NCBI GenBank assembly: GCA_951640165.1
Contig: OX621258.1
Span: forward strand, 1,201,501-1,265,500
Direction of reading: 5' to 3'
Length of the DNA stretch: 64,000 nt
DNA from: Pseudoips prasinana
Lineage: Eukaryota > Arthropoda > Insecta > Lepidoptera > Nolidae
Below, one piece after another: positions 32,240-41,965 of the stretch (the first letter of the stretch is position 1; every line of letters starts with the position of its first letter). The position numbers were made by a program, and so were the translations under genes. The notes under the pieces were generated by a model, which had not been told where the DNA came from, did not search any database, and was given only the letters and a program-made list of their open reading frames with translations.

Positions 32240-32405
32240 TCATCACCTTATCTCATCCCGTGGGGGGCGTAGAAATCTTCCGAGGGAATACCCATCAGAG
32301 AACGTCGTGCCAAGTCGTCTCCCAAGCGTGGCGATAATGGCATATCCCAATCTTTGGGGAGGCTTTTGTCCAGCTGTGGACGTACTTTGGCTGACATGAT
32401 GATGA
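32240..32405 (+). repeat. Family J repeat
   Basis: Contains CATCCCGTGGGGGGCGTAGA, GGCGATAATGGCATATCCCA, TTGTCCAGCTGTGGACG and a GATGATGATGA end. The tail suggests the 3' end of a LINE. Confidence 0.5.
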
Positions 32406-32739
32406 TGAAAAGCTAAAAGGCAATAATTACTCTTTTAGCAAACATATAATTGGCTTAATTACTTATTTATGAGACTTAAGTTTATAATGCTTTTACAACA
32501 AAATCATATATCTGACCATCACAGATACATATCGTCATATCAGCCGATACACGTCCACTCTAGATAAAAACCTTATCTAGATGCTCTCACCGATCTGTAA
32601 GTAATCAGTGAGGTTAAACAACAAGCAAGTTTTTATTTCTCTCTTTTTAATATATTAAACCTAAAATTAATACTTAATCAGACAACCGATCGAGCATAAT
32701 ATATTGTGTTTGCCTGCTAAATCATTTCAGTAAGTGGAC

Positions 32740-33245
32740 CAAATCTCGTTTATATGCCCCATTGAGTATGTTTTGCCGGAGCGTCTCAACTGGGCCGTGT
32801 TGAAACCGGTAGTAGCGAGCGACACCCGCTGAGTTTGTTTCGCTGGGTCTTCTCAGTTGGGGCGCATTGGATCCGGTGGTAGCATTAAAGCGCGACCGTC
32901 GTTATAAACACAAGGTCCGCCATAATAGTAACATTTAATTCGTACCTTAATTTAGACAGAACCATTCCGACAATATGTAGTAAAAATATAGCTAAAATTT
33001 TAAATTTAGATAATTAAACCTACACATTATCCTTAACTTAATTTAAGTTAGCTAAATATCGTTACTATTATAAAATAAATCTTATTGTAAATTTTTTCCT
33101 ACAATCCGTGTACCTAAATATCTATATGTACCTAGAAATAATTATAAATTTATTATATATTACTACGAACATGTTCTGACAATTTACAGTATTTACAAGC
33201 GCTTTTTTAAAGTCTACGTGAATAAAAACCTTTTTTATTTATTTA
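32740..33245 (+). mobile_element. Family X retroposon, longest copy
   Basis: The longest copy adds GAGCGTCTCAACTGGGCCGT, GAGTTTGTTTCGCTGGGTCT and TCTCAGTTGGGGCGCATTGG upstream of the shared part. It ends CTACGTGAATAAAAACC and a T/A-rich tail. The head style resembles 3' ends of lepidopteran LINEs, but this is an inference. Confidence 0.65.
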
Positions 33246-33690
33246 GGCTCGCGATCAGTTATAAGAGAGGTAGGGCATAGCGTTAATTCGCTCAAAGAGC
33301 AGCCCGACTGGGGAAGTTCCTCCACCTTACAGAAGATATTCCTTAATAATAACATTATTAATTTTAATGTTGTGTTTCCGAGTGTGAGTAAGGTCGCCAG
33401 AGCTCATTGGGGTGGGGGGCAGGGTCAGCAACACTTGTTTGCTGACTTTTAAAGGCCGTCAACGCACCCGCGACTCCTCTGGTGTCGCGAGTGTCCATGG
33501 GTGGCGGTGATCACTTACCATCAGGTGATCCACTTGCTCGTTTGTCGCCCTCTCAAAAAAAAAAAAGTCCATAGGGCACTTGAAGCTGTTGGTAAAGTTG
33601 TAGTCATTAGACAACAGTCGTTAAGCTATGGCAGAGGCCTACTAGACACTAGGGTGCCACCAACGACCTACCGCCCATACGATAATTACT
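33241..33690 (+). mobile_element. 5S-derived SINE split by family G
   Basis: A short left piece CTCGCGATCAGT (33247-33258) and a right piece from 33567 (GTCCATAGGGCAC, ATTAGACAACAGTCGTTAAG, TACCGCCCATACGATAA) are contiguous in the copies at 13980 and 50461. The left piece is very short, so the nesting is less certain than elsewhere. Confidence 0.5.
33261..33566 (+). mobile_element. Poly-A SINE-like family G, full copy
   Basis: Starts near AAGAGAGGTAGGGCATAGCG, with CGCTCAAAGAGCAGCCCGAC, CTTGTTTGCTGACTTTTAAA and GATCACTTACCATCAGGTGA, and ends GTCGCCCTCTC plus 12 A. It is non-coding, with the layout of a SINE-like retroposon common in Lepidoptera. Confidence 0.65.
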
Positions 33691-33721
33691 TACACGACTT
33701 ACTTAAACGAAATTACATACA

Positions 33722-34290
33722 TACATACGAGTCGGACTCGCACATGAAGGGTTCCATAGCAGCAAGTATTTCAGTTGATTAAATGAATGCAAATTGCGGT
33801 TTATGACGTATTAAAAAAAACTACTTGCTAGATCTCGTTGAAACCAATTTTCGTTGTTAGTTTACATGGTAATATACATCATATATTTTTTTTAGTTTTA
33901 TCATTCTCTTATTTTAGAAGTTAGAGGGGGGGACACCCATTTTACCACTTTGGAAGTTTCTCTCGCGCAAACTATTCAGTTTAGAAAAAAATGATATTTG
34001 GAACCTCAATATCATTTTTGAAGACCTATACGAAGAAAAAAAAATTCAATTTCATTTGAGTTTCAGTTCTATGTATGGCGACCCCCCAAAATAAATGTTC
34101 TTTTTCTATTTTTGTGTAAAAATCTTAATGCGGTTCACAGAATACATCTACTTACCAAGTTTCAGTAGTACAGCTCTTATAGTTTCGGAAAAAAGTGGCT
34201 GTGACATATGGACGGACAGACAGACAGACAGACATGACGAATCTATAAGAGTACCGTTTTTTGCCATTTGGCTACGGAACCCTAAAAACC
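33722..34290 (+). mobile_element. Family K repeat, near complete
   Basis: Runs from GAGTCGGACTCGCACATGAA to TTGGCTACGGAACCC. It shows, without interruption, the GACACCCATTTTACCACTTTG stretch where the LINE entered the copy at 26928. It is preceded by a CATA repeat. Confidence 0.8.
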
Positions 34291-34560
34291 GTCCAAGGGC
34301 GAGTCGAACTCGCGCACGAAAGGTTATCTAGGTATCTATAAAAACGAGCAAAAATATCACGTTTGTTGTATGGGAACCCCCTTAAATATTTATTTTACAT
34401 TGTTTTAGTATTTGTTGTTATAGCGGCAACAGAAATACATCATCTGTGAAAATTTAAACTGTATAACTATCACGGTTCATGTGATACAGCCTGGTGACAG
34501 ACGGACTGACAGTGAAGTCTTAGTAATAGGACGATCTAAAAAACTACGAATATATATAAG
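34287..34560 (+). mobile_element. Family K variant
   Basis: Begins CCGTCCAAGGGCGAGTCGAA, matching the start of family K, then differs: ATCACGTTTGTTGTATGGGA, TACAGCCTGGTGACAGACGG. It may be a related subfamily directly appended to the previous copy. Confidence 0.5.
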
Positions 34561-34660
34561 GATGCGGGCATCGCAGGGCCGGCTATTGTGGAGAGCCTTG
34601 GGGAGGCCTTTGTCCAGCAGTGGACGTCTTTCGGCTGATATGATGATGATGATATATAAT
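34560..34660 (+). repeat. Family J 3' end with ATG tail
   Basis: GGCTATTGTGGAGAGCCTTG, GAGGCCTTTGTCCAGCAGTG, then GCTGATATGATGATGATGAT. The trinucleotide tail resembles RTE-type LINE ends. Confidence 0.5.
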
Positions 34661-34920
34661 CTGATATCTTACTGAATTAAAGACTCCAGCTCTTGTACTA
34701 CATTGTTAACGCTCAGTAAATTGAATTAATCTGGATCCTTCACAGTAGAGATTCGTTATTTTTCTACTAATTATTACTTATTTTTTTTAATAATCACCTT
34801 CGTTATGAAGTTTTATTTTTCTCGATTTCTAGAATTAAATTAATCTATGAGCACGAATGTTTAAACTCTTTGTCTCTTTATCGTCTTATTCTACCATCTG
34901 TAACAATCAATTCAAATGAC

Positions 34921-35178
34921 GGTCACCGTAGCCTAGTTGGTAGTGCTCCTGCCTACGAAGCTGGTGGTCCTGGGTTCGAATCCCGGTAAGTGCAAATATT
35001 TTTGTGATGAGCACGAATATTTGTTTCTGAGTTATGGATGTTTTCTATGTATATAAGTATGTATATATGTATTTATTATGTATGCATATCGTCGCCTGGT
35101 ACCCATTGTACAAGCTTAGCTTAGTTTGGGGCTAGGATGATCTGTGTGACATTGTCCCCAGATATTATTATTATTAAT
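34921..35178 (+). mobile_element. SINE family A
   Basis: tRNA-like head: A-box TAGCCTAGTTGG and B-box GGTTCGAATCC, 35 bp apart. The body has GAGCACGAATATTTGTTTCT and GTCGCCTGGTACCCATTGTA; the tail is ATTGTCCCCAGATATTATTATT. Confidence 0.85.
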
Positions 35179-35212
35179 TCTTGTTATGTATTGAATACAG
35201 AAACATACATTT

Positions 35213-35257
35213 GACTGCACGTGTGGCGCAGCGGAGCTAAGACAGTTGCCTCGCCTC
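35213..35257 (+). mobile_element. SINE family C head, truncated
   Basis: CTGCACGTGTGGCGCAGCGG to TTGCCTCGCCTC matches the first 45 bp of family C, then stops where a Helitron-like unit starts. Confidence 0.6.
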
Positions 35258-35374
35258 ATTATATATGCGAATGGCAGTTCGTTTGTTAGCCTTTCTCGTC
35301 TTAATTCCTAAACATACCTACGAACTTTTTACCCAGAATTGAGAAAAAGAGTGAAACCGCGGTATATAAGCTAG
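35258..35374 (+). mobile_element. Short Helitron-like element
   Basis: TTATATATGCGAATGGCAGT to GTGAAACCGCGGTATATAAG and CTAG at 35371-35374. The 3' hairpin is weak. Confidence 0.45.
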
Positions 35375-35692
35375 TAATCTAACAAAATGAACTTTGAGAG
35401 CAGACTGCACTTTGGTATAATCACATCATAACGGGCAAGCGCGTTAAATACTACCCTATTAAGCAATAATTGGCATCGTTATGGAGGACATAAAATCAGC
35501 TGGCAGACGCCCAGATGTGAGCTTTCATGAAAATTACGATTAAAATAGGGTTGATGAGCTCTGTAAAATGTTCCTTTTCGTATATCCTGTATGCAGAGTA
35601 ACAAAAATGTTTTAAAAATGGGAATTCCAATGCTGCAGAACACATTTTTTTTACTCAACAATCAATGTATTATTTGCATTCCACAATGTCAA

Positions 35693-35830
35693 TCACATAC
35701 ATACATAGACTCACGCCTGTTTCCCAGAGGGGTAGGCAGAGACAACGGAATTCCATTTATCACGATCTTTGCACACGTCTTTTGCCTCGATTACTGTCAT
35801 TATATTCTACATACATGCTCGCCGGTTTAG
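35693..35830 (-). pseudogene. RTE-clade LINE 3' end, second copy
   Basis: Minus strand matches 21355-21500: it encodes GSKDVCKDR-like sequence ending in SAYPSGKQA and has the same ACAT-type tail on the plus strand (CATACATACATAG). It is only about 135 bp long and abuts family J. Confidence 0.75.
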
Positions 35831-35915
35831 GCCAAAGCCAAAGTACGTCCACTGCGGGACAAAAGCCGCCCCAAAGGATGGGGGGATATGCCATCGCCAC
35901 GCTTGGAAAGCTCAC
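35831..35915 (+). repeat. Family J fragment
   Basis: CAAAGTACGTCCACTGCGGG and GGGGGATATGCCATCGCCAC match other J copies. Confidence 0.45.
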
Positions 35916-35949
35916 AATGCAGTATATAAATAAAATCAAATTCAGTATT

Positions 35950-36540
35950 AAAAAAACCAGCCAAGTGCGAGTCGGACTCGCACATGAAGGGTTCAATAGC
36001 AGCAAGTATTTCAGTTGATTAAATGAATGCAAATTGCGGTTTATGACGTATTAAAAAAAACTACTTGCTAGATCTCGTTCAAACTAATTTTTGTTGTTAG
36101 TTTACATGGTAAGATATATAAAATATTTTTTTTAGTTTTATCATTCTCTTATTTTAGAAGTTAGAGGGGGGGGGACCCATTTTACCACTTTGGAAGTGTC
36201 TCTCGCGCAAACTATTCAGTTTAGAAAAAAATGATATTAGGAACCTCAATATCATTTTTGAAGACCTATCCATAGACCCCCACATGTATGGGTACGATGA
36301 AAAAAACATTTTTGGGTTTCAGTTCTATGTAAGGCGACCCCCCAAAATAATTGTTCTTTTTCTATTTTTGTGTAAAAATCTTAATGCGGTTCTCAGAATA
36401 CATCTACTTACCAAGTTTCAGTAGTACAGCTCTTATAGTTTCGGAAAAAAGTGGCTGTGAAATACGGACGGACAGACAGACCGACATGACAAATCTATAA
36501 GGGTTCCGTTTTTTGCCATTTCGCTACGGAACCCTAAAAA
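35950..36540 (+). mobile_element. Family K repeat, complete
   Basis: Runs from ACCAGCCAAGTGCGAGTCGG to TTCGCTACGGAACCCTAAAA. It is the most complete copy here, and non-coding. Confidence 0.8.
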
Positions 36541-36544
36541 CTGC

Positions 36545-36884
36545 GTTATCACATATATTTATATCTATACAAATAAAATTGAAGTGTCTGTTTGTAATAT
36601 TGAAAGAACTGTTTCTTACTACATGTAAGAATATGCATGCATATACTATACGGCACATACACCAAAATAACATTTTTAATTTTTTTGTCTGTCTGTCTGT
36701 TTATTCCGGCTAATCTCTGAAATGGCTGGACCGATTTTGACGGGACTTTTATTGGCAGGTAGCTTATGTAATAAGGAGGAACTTAGGCTACGTTTATTTT
36801 AGAATAAATGTTTATTTTTTAGAAAAAACAAAAAGAAACTGAATAAGCTAATTAACACGCGGATTAAGTCGCGGGCACAGCTAG
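36545..36884 (+). mobile_element. Helitron-like element, family 3
   Basis: Contains ATACAAATAAAATTGAAGTG, a GTCT repeat, GGACCGATTTTGACGGGACT and ends ACGCGGATTAAGTCGCGGGC, then CACAG and CTAG at 36881-36884. The pattern fits non-autonomous Helitrons. Confidence 0.6.
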
Positions 36885-36889
36885 TAATG

Positions 36890-37908
36890 AATAAATAAAT
36901 AATAAGTTACTAAGCTATTATAACAATCTACGGCGGCTTGAAATTCTTCTTTATTTACACCGCCAGGTTAAAATTAAACGTAGGGTAGATAAACCTCCCC
37001 CATCCTTAAAGGAGAAGGAAACTTCTGGGCCCAGCAGTTAACTAGTTGAAATGGGAATTAAAAAAACCGTTATATTTTTCTAAAGGAAGTCACAAAATAT
37101 GGTATCATGTTTCTATCTAGGAAGCGAGAAAACTTAAATTCAGTTATGAAACGAAATAATCGATAAAATAATGATAAATTGCTCGCAATCGATTAAGAAT
37201 AAATCCGTAAAATCTCACAATATGTTTGAAAATCGAGTGACAAGTGTTTTTCGTGGAATCGATTCATAGCGGATTGTATTCCTTTATTTTTTCTTCGGGC
37301 ATCACTTCTCTGCCTGACAGTCTTTACATACTCTTTGACTGTCACTCGTTCGTTGTCTTTCGGTTTAAGTGCGCACGTATTTTCTATGTTTTATTTGTGG
37401 TTTTCTTCGACTGTAGTGACTGCACGGGGCGCGGGGGATCCAAACGTGCCAGATCTTCGACATGTCACACTCTCCATGCATAAAACCATAACACAACCGA
37501 AGCCATTCAAAAACATTTTGTAAAAAACTACAATGTTATAATTTAACCTCACTTTTACTATACTTCATATAACTTGATTCCTGGATAGCCAAATTTCACC
37601 AAAATTTCAGTGAGGTCTTGTTATTATATCCTCTCACAAATAAGGCTAGTTTGATTCGGTTAACACCTGGGCCCAGGAATGTATGGAGTCATTTTCTTCT
37701 CCTTTTACCTGTCGGTGATATTGAATATGAAATTTGAAATGTGTGGAGAAATTGTCCATTCAGAAAAGCATATTAAAATCTTAAATTTGGTCGTAGTTTT
37801 CAATTGCCACGTAGGTACATAAAAATAGTTCCAATAAAATTTCCAGAATGCTTTCTAGACTCAAATTTATACTAGCAATTTCGTTACTATATTTTTGTTA
37901 GTATCATA
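36890..37908. other. About 1-kb stretch without recognised repeat
   Basis: Two overlapping open frames (37244-37483, 37335-37523) start at GTG and TTG rather than ATG and match no protein I know. A GC-rich patch lies near 37425-37445. It could be low-copy sequence; no gene can be supported. Confidence 0.35.
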
Positions 37909-37910
37909 TA

Positions 37911-38322
37911 TAGGGTGGCCGAAGAGTTGACGTTCAAACGCAAAATTTAGATAATACTTTATGATGAGGAGTCTCCGAATCGTTCCCATGTAGGTTCTAG
38001 ATAGAATTTTTTTAAGTATTTTTTTCGTAAATTTCACTCAACATCAGGTTTCGATATTTTTATCGTTCTTTTGAACATTTCTGGTTCAATTTTTTGTGAT
38101 AACTAATTAGCATAGTTTAACCTAACACCCTAAAAAGTATGGTTTATCTAATCATTGAAAAACTCACTTAGAATTTATTCGAAAGTTTAAAATTAGGGTT
38201 TGAGATCAGGACTCATAAATTTTCAACCACCAAAATGGGGAAATACATGGGGGTGATTCGGATACTCCTCATCATAAAGTATCTAAATTTTGCGTTTGAA
38301 CGTCAACTCCTCGGTCATCCTG
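37911..38322. mobile_element. MITE-I copy 2, complete
   Basis: A 412-bp element with inverted repeats of about 70 bp: left TAGGGTGGCCGAAGAGTTGA at 37911, right (reversed) CAGGATGACCGAGGAGTTGA ending at 38322. TA lies on both sides (37909-37910 and 38323-38324). The interior is shared with copy 1 at 20855. No ORF. Confidence 0.85.
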
Positions 38323-38458
38323 TATAGTTAAAGTTGTTACAGAGAATCTGATGTTATTGGCCAAAAACTTGGCAGTAGCAATCCACTAGCTTATAACGTA
38401 TCTTTCAGAAGCCTAGCGATAGCATTATTTGCGCAATAATTGCAAGTATGTTTTCAAT

Positions 38459-38945
38459 TGTAAATATCGTCATCCCATCTCATCCCGTGGGGGGTGTAGA
38501 AATCGTCCCGAGGGAATACCTACCAAAGAACGGGCAGCAGCGTTATTCTGTGAACTAAGACCATCAAACTGCCATAGCCAACCAGTCTGCTAAGCGTAGC
38601 GATTATGATGGTATCTTCCCCCATTCTTTTTAAAAAAAATAATAAAGGTTTTTATTCACGTAGACTTTAAAAAAGCGCTTGTATATTTACAAGCGCTTTT
38701 TGTTTGTAGTAATATAGTTGTATACATTATTATTATAGTAACATAGATATTTAGGTACACATTGTATGAAAACATTAATAAAATTTATTTTATTATAGCA
38801 TTGATATTTTTTGCTAGCTCGTATCAAGTTATTGTCAAGAGATTATGTTTAATTATCTAGTTTATGTCTAATATTTTTACTACATATTGTCAATGGTTCT
38901 GTCTTTGGGGAGGTTTTGTCCAGCCGTGGACGCAATTTGGACATG
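38459..38945 (+). repeat. Family J repeat, split by family X
   Basis: The left piece ends CTTCCCCCATTCT near 38627; the right piece resumes at 38909 with TTTGGGGAGGTTTTGTCCAG. The copy at 32240 reads CCCAATCTTTGGGGAGG at this point. Confidence 0.7.
38628..38908 (-). mobile_element. Family X inside family J
   Basis: Minus-strand family X: GGTTTTTATTCACGTAGACT to ATTGTCAATGGTTCTGTC. It contains a local rearrangement near 38680-38700, where GCGCTTGTATATTTACAAGC forms a palindrome. Confidence 0.7.
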
Positions 38946-39304
38946 ATGAATTAAATTAATGATTTCCGTATTGAGTTTATTATTTATATTATGAAATATC
39001 CCGTCTTTACACGGGGTGAAAATATAAAGGAACACTAATTATAGGTAGCAATATTTTTTCTTTCCATTCCAGAAAAACTTCAGACAAATAAAATTCATTG
39101 GACAATACAAACTATGCCATTGTACAGTCATACACAAAGTACACATAATGGCACAATACAATGCACAATGCACGCTTACGTAACTTTGGGCGCGGCTGTA
39201 CGACCATTTCCTGTGACGTATGCAATTATGTTAGTAGGAAAGATCATTAGGATTTATTGATGGGTGATGGGTCACATATGATTCTTAAAATTTATACTAT
39301 ATAA

Positions 39305-39530
39305 ACAAAAACGGTTTTTATTTACGTAGACTTTAAAAAAGCGCGTGTAAACAGTCAGAACATGTTTGTAGTAATATAATTAAATATACATAATTATTTC
39401 TAGTTACATTTATAAAATTTATTTTATAATAGCAATGATATTAAGCTAGCTTGTATTAAGTTATTGTCAAAGAGATTATGTTTAAATTTAATTATCGAAA
39501 TTTGTAGTTTTACTACATTTTTACTTAAGA
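39305..39530 (-). mobile_element. Family X retroposon
   Basis: GGTTTTTATTTACGTAGACT, GTAAACAGTCAGAACATGTT and AGCTTGTATTAAGTTATTG mark this copy. Confidence 0.65.
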
Positions 39531-39827
39531 GGAGTACGTATTGCAGACGAGATAGACGTGTTCTGTTGTACACTGGGCGAGTTCACAGTAAGGGCTTTGT
39601 ATATTATTAGTTATTGCATGAAATTATAAAAAGCATAGCATGTAATATAGTAATGTAATATGCTGTCTACATTATCGCATTAGGTTATATAACCTGTAAT
39701 GATAATTGTAAAGAGGAAATAAATAAATAAATATAGTGAGACTATTTTACGCTTAATTATAATAACTTCTTCTAAACTAAAGCAGAACTTGTTCTATGGA
39801 AACGAAATAACTCATATACCTACTGCT

Positions 39828-39975
39828 TTTCTTTTGTAAACACATACTTATATAGATAATTACATCCAGATTCAGGACCAACATACATGTTCATGCACAC
39901 AAATATCTGTCCTGGGTGGGAATCGTACCCACGACCCGCGCCGCGGCGTGTAAGTTTCTACTAACCACGGGAACC
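39828..39975 (-). mobile_element. SINE family B, 5' half
   Basis: Minus strand: the head at the right (reverse complement of GTGGGTACGATTCCCACCC) and the body ACATCCAGATTCAGGACCAA. The 3' half is absent. Confidence 0.65.
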
Positions 39976-40067
39976 TAAATTTATTAGATTTCTCATAGAG
40001 TGTATAATTTGATGACAGGTAAAGAAATATAAATTTTACTCACAATCAATGATTTTGTTAGATTTCA

Positions 40068-40385
40068 ATGTCCTCCTAGCCGAATTTCGGCCACGGCGGC
40101 CAGTCTCGAATGATGACTAGCCATCAGCGCGGGACATATTATAGTGCACAAGTATGTGCGCAAACACAGGGACACTTTCTATTCCATCCACAGGGACACG
40201 ACCTGAAAGAGGTCAGGTACAGGAACGACGGCTTTACGTGCTCTCTGAGGCACGGGGGAATAATACCGCCAACTCCCAGACTTCGGGTTGTTATTGAGAA
40301 ACATTATTTTTACAGAAAAGACCCAAAAATAATTTTTACCCAGGATTAGAACCCAAGAACTCGTTCTCTGCAGGTGAACTAATTA
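40068..40385 (-). mobile_element. SINE family E, nearly complete
   Basis: Plus-strand reading: GTCCTCCTAGCCGAATTTCG, GCGCGGGACATATTATAGTG, ACGGCTTTACGTGCTCTCTG, then a tRNA-like head (reverse of GGTTCTAATCCTGGG). This uninterrupted copy is the reference for the nest at 15270-19690. Confidence 0.7.
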
Positions 40386-40590
40386 TCACACTAATATTAT
40401 AAAGGCGAAAGTTTGTGAGTGTGTGACTGTGTGAGTGTGTATGTTAGTTACTTCTTCACGTCTAAACGGCTGGAACGATTTTAATAAAATTTGGTAACGA
40501 GTTAGCTGACACCCTGGATTAACACATAGGCTGTAATTTATAGCCGTAATATATATCTGTCGGCTATAGACGACAAACCAAAATGTGCTC
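40386..40590 (+). mobile_element. Helitron-like 5' part
   Basis: ACTAATATTATAAAGGCGAA, GTGTGTATGTTAGTTACTTC and TTAGCTGACACCCTGGATTA match the start of the element at 55243. The CTAG end is missing. Confidence 0.5.
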
Positions 40591-40599
40591 AGCACGCCA

Positions 40600-41020
40600 C
40601 GGTCACGACATGTAGTCGTACCGTTGCATGCTGGGCATAGTAGGTTTGTCATCTGTACATGTGGGGATAATATGGGAAGATGATAGCAATAAAACTGGAT
40701 ATATTTTCTGTAGTTTATTTCTCGTCTTCAACTTGTACAACTTTTTAACTCTCAGCACGTACGTCCTTGGCAAGCATCCCTTTCAAACTCCACTCGTTCC
40801 TTCCGTAATCCTCTGTCCGTCATATCAGTCTCATTCAGTCATCGTTCACTCGTCATCGTCTAATTGGCTAATTAATAACTTTCACTCTCCGTTTAGAAAC
40901 CATACATCCGTCTTAACATTCATTATACTATTCATTCAGAAACTCATACTTACATTCCCACATACATGACAGTGGCGGTCAAAAGGTTAAGCATACTATT
41001 GATCTCTTTGTCCAAGCAGT
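40600..41020. other. Spacer, nothing recognised
   Basis: TC-rich sequence at 40740-40970 without coding signal or known repeat. Confidence 0.35.
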
Positions 41021-41028
41021 GCAATCTG

Positions 41029-41268
41029 GGGCTCTACCGGATAAGTCACCGAACATCGATTTCTTAAATGGCGTTCAAATAAATAAAGGCAAAAAATTAC
41101 TTAATCAATCGTTTAATCGGTTTCCATGGCCACATGTGACGTCATAAATGGCCCGGAATCGATTGTCTACGTTAAAGCCAATTTAACGATTGATTAAGTC
41201 ATTTTAACCTTTATTTATTTGAATGCCATTTAGGAAATCGATGTTCGGCGACTTAGCCGGTAGAGCCC
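41029..41268. mobile_element. Foldback element, arms about 84 bp
   Basis: The left arm 41029-41112 (GGGCTCTACCGGATAAGTCA, CCGAACATCGATTTCTTAAA, TGGCGTTCAAATAAATAAAG) and right arm 41185-41268 are imperfect inverted repeats around a loop of about 70 bp. The loop contains TGTGACGTCATA. No ORF. It looks like a MITE or an inverted duplication of an unknown repeat. Confidence 0.8.
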
Positions 41269-41965
41269 TTGTTTGGTTGGGTCTAGCGCAAAGTCGCGAG
41301 TTCGAAACCGCATCAATAAAATAAGTGGAATCTAAAATTTGTTTCGGTGTCTTTGTTGAGGCCCTAGACATCATACCTTGAAAGCCTTCAATACCGGTTG
41401 CCATGGCAACATCTATGCCAACTAAGTTTATATAACTGACTTGGTACCGGCACTCTATAGGTTTCTGCTTATCAAATTTCATCGTTATCAATAAGATAGG
41501 ATTTGAGAAAATACATCAGGGGCAAGAAACCATATATAGGACTATTAGCATGGGGTGCTAGGTCGGAAAACCTCCTCGTGGTGCACCCTGGGTACGAGCG
41601 GCAGTCTTTCTTTTATATTTGGTGAGACTGCTGCTCGTGGCGAATATTCCGACACAGGGGGGGGGGGGGGGGGGGGCGGAATCTGCCAAGATCCTGTGGT
41701 CGTATCTTGGCGGACCTTCCATACATCATCCATGTATGGTAGGAATTTCGCAACGACCACCCGCGTGTTTGTGCCGTGCGCAGGGACCCGTACGGGGGGA
41801 TGAAGGAGTCCTGGAGGTTGAGTTGGTGAGGGGTCGGGCAGTAGTTATCCCTCACCCGCAACACGCCTCTTTGGTCCGGATTTCCCCTTACACGGGCGGT
41901 CGGGGTCTAGCCGGACCCCGATCAATCGGCTGCGACGTCCGGTCGGACGGCCGTCAAGGCTAGCC

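Noticed and set aside
37244..37523. Overlapping frames that could encode a secreted protein
   Set aside because: They start at GTG/TTG, overlap each other, and lack recognisable motifs or splice context.
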